Source: Candidatus Shapirobacteria bacterium CG06_land_8_20_14_3_00_40_12
Lineage (GTDB): Bacteria > Patescibacteriota > Microgenomatia > UBA12405
Assembly: GCA_002780135.1 (NCBI GenBank)
Contig: PEWA01000027.1
Coordinates: 1-15,222, forward strand
DNA length: 15,222 bases
Reading direction: 5' to 3'
Shown: positions 11,912 to 15,222 of the stretch, piece after piece
Layout of the letters: the number at the start of each line of letters is the position of its first letter
How positions within the stretch are numbered: the first letter of the stretch is position 1
The notes under the pieces: model-generated
What the model was told of the DNA's origin: nothing
Databases searched by the model: none
Seen by the model: only the letters and a program-made list of their open reading frames with translations
Translations under genes and position numbers: made by a program

Positions 11912-13492
11912 ATGGTCCTTTTAGACAAAAGCTCAGATCCTAAAACTATTTTAAGACTTTTACTGAAAAATCGGGGTATAAAAGCCCTTGATTTCCATGA
12001 ATTTCTCAAACCCTCTTCACCCCAAAATTTTTTAAAATTGACTCCGGCCATCAAGTTAATCAAAAATAATCTCTCCAAAAATATTCTTATCTACGGTGAT
12101 TATGATGTTGACGGCATTGTCTCTTCCGCCATTCTTTTCCAGGCCTTCAATTCCCTCGGTTCTCCCACTTTTGTTTTATTACCCAACAGGGAAACCGATG
12201 GTTATGGTATTAAGGCCACCTCTTTTTTGAAATTTCAGGAATTGAATAAAGTTAAATTTGATTTATTAATCACTGTCGATAACGGCATTGTCGCCGGCGA
12301 GGAGTTTACCAAAATACTAACCAAACAACCCCAATTAAAAATTCTGGTTATTGATCATCACTTAAAAAATGACCAGAAATTACCGGTTGATGCTATTGTT
12401 CATTCTACCGATACCTCTGCTGCCGCCCTGGCCTATTTTTTGGCTAAAGAATTAAATGCTGATACCGACTTAGGTCTGGCCGCTCTCGGGGTAGTCGCTG
12501 ATTGCCTGCCCCTCACCGGTATCAACCGCCAAATTGTGGTTCATGGTTTAAATTCTCTTCGGAAAAATCCACCCTTATCCTTAAAACTTTTATTGGCTAG
12601 CGTCGGCATAAAATCCGACTCTCTCTCGGTATACGATTTAAGTTTTATTGTTGCCCCCCGCCTTAATGCTGCTGGCCGTCTTGACGATCCGACCTTGGCT
12701 TTTTCTTTTCTTAATTCTGAAATTCAGGAAGAAGCCGGTAAATTTCTTACTCTCTTAAATAACCACAATCAAAATCGTCAGGGTTTGGAAAAAAAATCAC
12801 TTGAAATTGCCGAAGAAAAAATTAGTAGAGACGTTGCATGCAACGTCTCTACTGCTTCGTTTATTTTTATTTCCGATTCTTCTTTTCATCCCGGAGTAAT
12901 TGGTCTTATTGCCGGTCGTCTGACCGAAAAATATCATCTTCCCTCGATTATCATTTCCCAAAAAGGTAGCTTTGCCCGTGGCTCCTGCCGTTCGGTTAAG
13001 GGTCATCATATTACCAATATCTTGCGGGTTTTTCAGGATTTATTCATTGATCTTGGCGGACATGCTTTAGCTGCCGGATTTAGTATCGACCCGGTCAATA
13101 TTCCCGAACTAAAAAACAAACTCGAGACATATTTTACCTCCGCCAAAATCTCTGTCTTTGACCCCCTTGCCGCCGTTGACGCCCAGATGACTTTGGATGC
13201 CGTTACCCCAACCAATATTAAATATATTAATTTACTGTCCCCTTTTGGTATTGGTAATCCCACCCCAACCTTTTATTTCAAAGATTTAATTATCTCTTCC
13301 TTCCGACAGATTGGTTCCACCGGCGATCATCTAAAATTTAAATTTGGCTCCCTTGACGCCGTAGCCTTTAGGCAGGGCAAATTATTTTCTAGTCTCAAAG
13401 TTGGTCAACCTATTTCATTCATTGCCTCTCTCGATCTCAACACCTGGAATGGCACCACTTCCCCCCAGCTCATTGTCAAAGAAATTTTATAG
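11912..13492 (+). CDS. recJ: RecJ-like single-stranded-DNA exonuclease (DHH/DHHA1)
   Basis: 526 residues; degrades single-stranded DNA 5' to 3' in recombination and mismatch or base-excision repair. Seen: YGDYDVDG (61-68), TVDNGI (121-126), IDHH (147-150), GVVADCLPL (193-201), APRLNAAGRLDDP (248-260), then the DHHA1 region HPGVIGLIAGRL (326-337), ARGSCRSVKGHH and LGGHALAAGF (381-390), and a C-terminal OB-like part. Shorter than E. coli RecJ (577) but with all the metal-binding motifs. A perfect 30-bp palindrome (12824-12853) is read in frame as SRDVACNVST (305-314) in the linker ahead of the DHHA1 domain. ATG 11912 is set by the promoter. Confidence 0.95.
   Translation: MVLLDKSSDPKTILRLLLKNRGIKALDFHEFLKPSSPQNFLKLTPAIKLIKNNLSKNILIYGDYDVDGIVSSAILFQAFNSLGSPTFVLLPNRETDGYGIKATSFLKFQELNKVKFDLLITVDNGIVAGEEFTKILTKQPQLKILVIDHHLKNDQKLPVDAIVHSTDTSAAALAYFLAKELNADTDLGLAALGVVADCLPLTGINRQIVVHGLNSLRKNPPLSLKLLLASVGIKSDSLSVYDLSFIVAPRLNAAGRLDDPTLAFSFLNSEIQEEAGKFLTLLNNHNQNRQGLEKKSLEIAEEKISRDVACNVSTASFIFISDSSFHPGVIGLIAGRLTEKYHLPSIIISQKGSFARGSCRSVKGHHITNILRVFQDLFIDLGGHALAAGFSIDPVNIPELKNKLETYFTSAKISVFDPLAAVDAQMTLDAVTPTNIKYINLLSPFGIGNPTPTFYFKDLIISSFRQIGSTGDHLKFKFGSLDAVAFRQGKLFSSLKVGQPISFIASLDLNTWNGTTSPQLIVKEIL
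12824..12853 (+). repeat. Perfect 30-bp palindrome inside recJ
   Basis: AGTAGAGACGTTGCA followed directly by its exact reverse complement, TGCAACGTCTCTACT. It is 10 codons long, in frame, in the linker between the two RecJ lobes. It shares the GTAGAGACG/CGTCTCTAC ends with the miaA element at 3501-3528 but has a different centre. Confidence 0.92.
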
Positions 13493-13495
13493 AAG

Positions 13496-13544
13496 TCTCC
13501 CTTTCGTCAAAGGGAGAAGCCCCGCCTTGGCGGGGAGAGGGATT
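13496..13544 (+). repeat. Two-hairpin palindromic element (family copy 2)
   Basis: Hairpin 1: TCTCCCTTT-CGTC-AAAGGGAGA (13496-13517, 9 perfect pairs). Hairpin 2: CCCCGCC-TT-GGCGGGG (13520-13535, 7 perfect pairs). Tail AGAGGGATTT. The tail repeats the right arm of hairpin 1, so the left arm can pair with either. It begins 4 nt after the recJ stop, so it may also help end recJ transcripts, and its second hairpin supplies the -35 of the following RNA's promoter. Confidence 0.8.
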
Positions 13545-13555
13545 TATGCTACAAT
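13527..13555 (+). promoter_or_regulatory. Promoter for the candidate structured RNA
   Basis: -35 TTGGCG (13527-13532), 17-nt spacer, extended -10 TGCTACAAT (TACAAT at 13550-13555). Predicted start near 13562. The -35 lies within hairpin 2 of the repeat, so the promoter is partly repeat-derived. Confidence 0.55.
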
Positions 13556-13561
13556 AATCTC

Positions 13562-13769
13562 AAAGCGTTTGATTCCGACCAACATCGGGAGAGCTAAGGG
13601 AAGAACCCCGGCAGCGGCCGGGTACTAGAACCCTTCAGAAGTTCAACTGTAAAAAGAATAACGTGTGTCGAGGGTAATCCCGAGATCCGCCTGTGGTGGA
13701 TCGCAATCGGAGCACGAAAAACCATGACGTTTATTCGTAACTCCAAATGCACGTTGGAGTTATTTTTTT
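13562..13769 (+). ncRNA. Candidate free-standing structured RNA, about 208 nt, unknown family
   Basis: No open frame with protein-like content, but many nested stems: TTCCGA/TCGGGA (13573-13578 with 13585-13590); AAGGG/CCCTT (13596-13600 with 13631-13635) enclosing CCCGGC-AGCG-GCCGGG (13607-13622); CGTG/CACG (13662-13665 with 13713-13716) enclosing two hairpins, about 13668-13683 and GATCC...GGATC (13684-13702); then an intrinsic terminator. It has its own promoter, and aspS has a separate TATAAT after the terminator, so an independent RNA is more likely than an aspS leader. I could not match it to tmRNA, SRP RNA, 6S, 5S, a T-box or a common riboswitch. It could still be an attenuator for aspS. 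Confidence 0.6.
13739..13769 (+). terminator. Intrinsic terminator of the candidate RNA
   Basis: AACTCCAA (13739-13746) pairs with TTGGAGTT (13754-13761) over a 7-nt loop, followed by A and seven T. It is the clearest Rho-independent terminator in the window. Confidence 0.85.
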
Positions 13770-13771
13770 AC

Positions 13772-13777
13772 TATAAT
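13772..13777 (+). promoter_or_regulatory. -10 box (TATAAT) for aspS
   Basis: A consensus TATAAT two bases after the terminator T run. Transcription would start near 13784, giving a leader of about 55 nt that contains the repeat at 13790-13834. No good -35 is visible. Confidence 0.5.
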
Positions 13778-13789
13778 TATTTAATTAGG

Positions 13790-13834
13790 TTCCTTTCATC
13801 AAAGGAAAGGTGGTACGAAGTACCAAAGGATTTA
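13790..13834 (+). repeat. Two-hairpin palindromic element in the aspS leader (family copy 3)
   Basis: Hairpin 1: TTCCTTT-CATC-AAAGGAA (13790-13807). Hairpin 2: TGGTAC-GAA-GTACCA (13811-13825). Tail AAGGATTTA. The tail contains the aspS Shine-Dalgarno AAAGGA (13825-13830), 8 nt before the ATG, and the left arm TCCTTT of hairpin 1 is exactly complementary to it. The leader could therefore switch between an open and a sequestered ribosome-binding site. Confidence 0.75.
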
Positions 13835-13838
13835 AATT

Positions 13839-15164
13839 ATGCGAACACTCATCAAAGAAACCATAGACCAAACTGGCCAGGAACTAACCATTAAGGGTTG
13901 GATAAATAGTATCCGGTCTTACGGCAAATTAGTTTTTGCTGACATCCGCGACCGCTCCGGTCTTCTTCAGGTCGTCGGCGGCAAAGATCTGGGTGCTCTC
14001 AAACTCGAATCGGTGGTCGAAATTTCCGGCACTATCCGCTCCCGTGATTCCAAATATTTCAACGACAAATTATTAACCGGCAAAGTGGAAATGGAGGTCA
14101 AGGATTTAAAACTCTTATCTCCGGCCGCCAAATTACCTTTTGATATTCACCAGCCCGAACTCAATGTTTCCCTACCGGTTCTGCTTGACTATCGGACCCT
14201 AAGCTTTCGTCATCCCAAAGTTCAGGCTATTTTTAAGGTTCAGGAAGTGGTTATTGATTCCTTCCGCCGGGCCCTAAAAGCCAAGGATTTCTTTGAGTTT
14301 CAATCACCTGCCATGATTTCTTCCGTTCCTGAAGGTGGTGCCGATGTTTTTAAGGTTAAATATTTTGACTATGAAGTTTACCTTTCCCAAAGTCCCCAGC
14401 TTTACAAGTCCCTGCTTGTTTCCGCCTTCGAAAGAGTCTTTTCAGTCAACAAAATTTTTCGGGCCGAACCTAGTGTCACTACCCGGCATTTAACTGAAGC
14501 TATTAGTCTCGATGCCGAATTTGGTTTTATTGATTCATGGCTTGAGGTCAAAGACATGGCCGAATATACGATTAAATTTATTTTGACAGAAGTAGCTGAC
14601 AAGTGTCAGGCTGAACTGGCCCTCTTTGATGCCACTATTCCGTCGGTACCCGACCACATTCCCTTTATTAAATTAAGGGATGCCCAACAAATAATTTATG
14701 AACGTACTGGCCGTGATTGCCGTCAGGAAAAAGATCCTTCTCCTGAAGACGAGCGGGAAATCTGTAAGTGGGCCAAAGAAACTTATCAGTCTGATTTGGT
14801 CTTTATGACCCACTATCCTACCAAAACCCGGCCTTTTTATACTTATCCTGACGACGCCGATCCCGAATATAACCAGGGCTTTGATTTATTCGGTCGGGGA
14901 GTTGAGTGGCTTACCGGCGGTCGGCGGATTCACGATTATGCCACCATTATGGAACATGTTAAGGAGTGGGGGATCGATCCTCAAAATATCGAGCTCTATC
15001 TTCAGTCCCTTCGTTATGGCATGCCTCCCCTTGGTGGTTTTGCTTTCGGAGCCGAACGGATTACTATGCAGATATTAAATCTTTCAAACGTCCGTGAAGC
15101 TTCCCTTTTCCCCCGCGACATGGAAAGAGTTGATTCCCGATTATCCAATGCTAAAAAAAATTAA
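13839..15164 (+). CDS. aspS: Aspartyl-tRNA synthetase, archaeal/eukaryotic type
   Basis: 441 residues, class IIb synthetase charging tRNA-Asp and possibly tRNA-Asn. Seen: N-terminal OB-fold anticodon domain (GWINSIRSYGKLVFADIRDRSGLLQVV), then the catalytic core: EFQSPAMISSVPEGGADVFKV, YLSQSPQLYKS, motif 2 FRAEPSVTTRHLTEA, FMTHYPTKTRPFYTY, FDLFGRGVEWLTGGRRIHDY, and motif 3 GGFAFGAERITM with REASLFPRDMERVD. There is no GAD insertion domain, which separates it from the ~590-residue bacterial type. Asn follows GWI where tRNA-Asp-specific archaeal enzymes have Trp, so it may be non-discriminating (inference). It has a good Shine-Dalgarno, AAAGGA, unlike the leaderless genes. The next gene overlaps its end. 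Confidence 0.93.
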   Translation: MRTLIKETIDQTGQELTIKGWINSIRSYGKLVFADIRDRSGLLQVVGGKDLGALKLESVVEISGTIRSRDSKYFNDKLLTGKVEMEVKDLKLLSPAAKLPFDIHQPELNVSLPVLLDYRTLSFRHPKVQAIFKVQEVVIDSFRRALKAKDFFEFQSPAMISSVPEGGADVFKVKYFDYEVYLSQSPQLYKSLLVSAFERVFSVNKIFRAEPSVTTRHLTEAISLDAEFGFIDSWLEVKDMAEYTIKFILTEVADKCQAELALFDATIPSVPDHIPFIKLRDAQQIIYERTGRDCRQEKDPSPEDEREICKWAKETYQSDLVFMTHYPTKTRPFYTYPDDADPEYNQGFDLFGRGVEWLTGGRRIHDYATIMEHVKEWGIDPQNIELYLQSLRYGMPPLGGFAFGAERITMQILNLSNVREASLFPRDMERVDSRLSNAKKN

Positions 15165-15222
15165 TTGGTTTTGGGCCTTGTTAATTTTTAACTTATTTTT
15201 GTTAACCTGGCATTTTATTGAA
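15148..15222 (+). CDS. Start of a membrane protein, cut by the window end
   Basis: ATG 15148 overlaps the aspS end by 17 nt in another frame and stays open to the edge. The 25 visible residues are MLKKINWFWALLIFNLFLLT followed by WHFIE, a Lys-Lys N-terminus and one hydrophobic span, as in a signal anchor or the first helix of a membrane protein. Too short to identify. Confidence 0.6.
   Translation, partial: MLKKINWFWALLIFNLFLLTWHFIE

Noticed and set aside
13590..13660. tRNA-like GTTCAA near 13640
   Set aside because: The flanking bases do not form a T stem, and no acceptor or anticodon arms can be drawn.
13805..13826. GGTGGTAC resembling the T-box antiterminator motif ahead of aspS
   Set aside because: It lies after, not before, the terminator, lacks the rest of the T-box sequence, and is fully explained as hairpin 2 of the repeat family.

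Overview
This looks like a stretch of chromosome from a Candidate Phyla Radiation (Patescibacteria) bacterium, most likely of the Microgenomates type. That placement is inferred from gene content and style, not from a marker phylogeny. The evidence is dense packing with many 4-bp ATGA overlaps, moderately AT-rich sequence, an archaeal-type aspartyl-tRNA synthetase, DUF4446, DUF3048 and DUF5679-like proteins, a very short RNase P RNA, and many genes whose start codon lies 5-10 nt after a TAAAAT-like -10 box, which implies leaderless mRNAs. TGA, TAA and TAG all act as stops, so the code is standard (not the TGA=Gly code of Gracilibacteria/SR1).

Layout. 39-1031: unrecognised protein with weak archaeo-eukaryotic-primase-like motifs. 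1056-2126: ychF GTPase/ATPase. 2123-2758 (minus): 2H phosphoesterase-like protein. 2757-3722: miaA, possibly with an AUA start, whose start abuts that of the divergent 2H gene. 3719-4690: AI-2E/PerM-family membrane protein. 4689-4961 (minus): RNase P RNA. 5045-5221 and 5252-5335 (minus): two small genes, one a DUF5679-like protein without its cysteines and one a 27-residue membrane peptide. 5378-10167: a long co-directional operon of DUF4446, DUF3048, winged-helix/MNT regulator, AbrB-like protein, secD, secF and an 80-residue unknown. 10164-11480 (minus): CCA-adding enzyme. 11565-11828 (minus): RRM RNA-binding protein. 11912-13492: recJ-like DHH exonuclease. 13562-13769: a candidate free-standing structured RNA with promoter and intrinsic terminator. 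13839-15164: aspS. From 15148: start of a membrane protein cut by the window edge.

Together the genes cover RNA and tRNA metabolism (RNase P RNA, MiaA, CCA-adding enzyme, AspRS, RRM protein, 2H protein), translation-associated GTPase activity (YchF), DNA repair (RecJ) and protein export (SecDF), with a likely regulatory pair (wHTH-MNT plus AbrB) translationally coupled just ahead of secD.

The most unusual layer is not the genes but the small structured elements. Two perfect GTAGAGACG-ended palindromes lie in frame inside miaA and recJ. A three-copy family of two-hairpin elements lies in miaA, before the candidate RNA and before aspS. A 4x7-bp tandem repeat lies in ychF. All insertions inside genes keep the reading frame, much like Rickettsia palindromic elements. 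The strongest candidate for something undescribed is the ~208-nt RNA between recJ and aspS, followed by the cysteine-less DUF5679-like protein.
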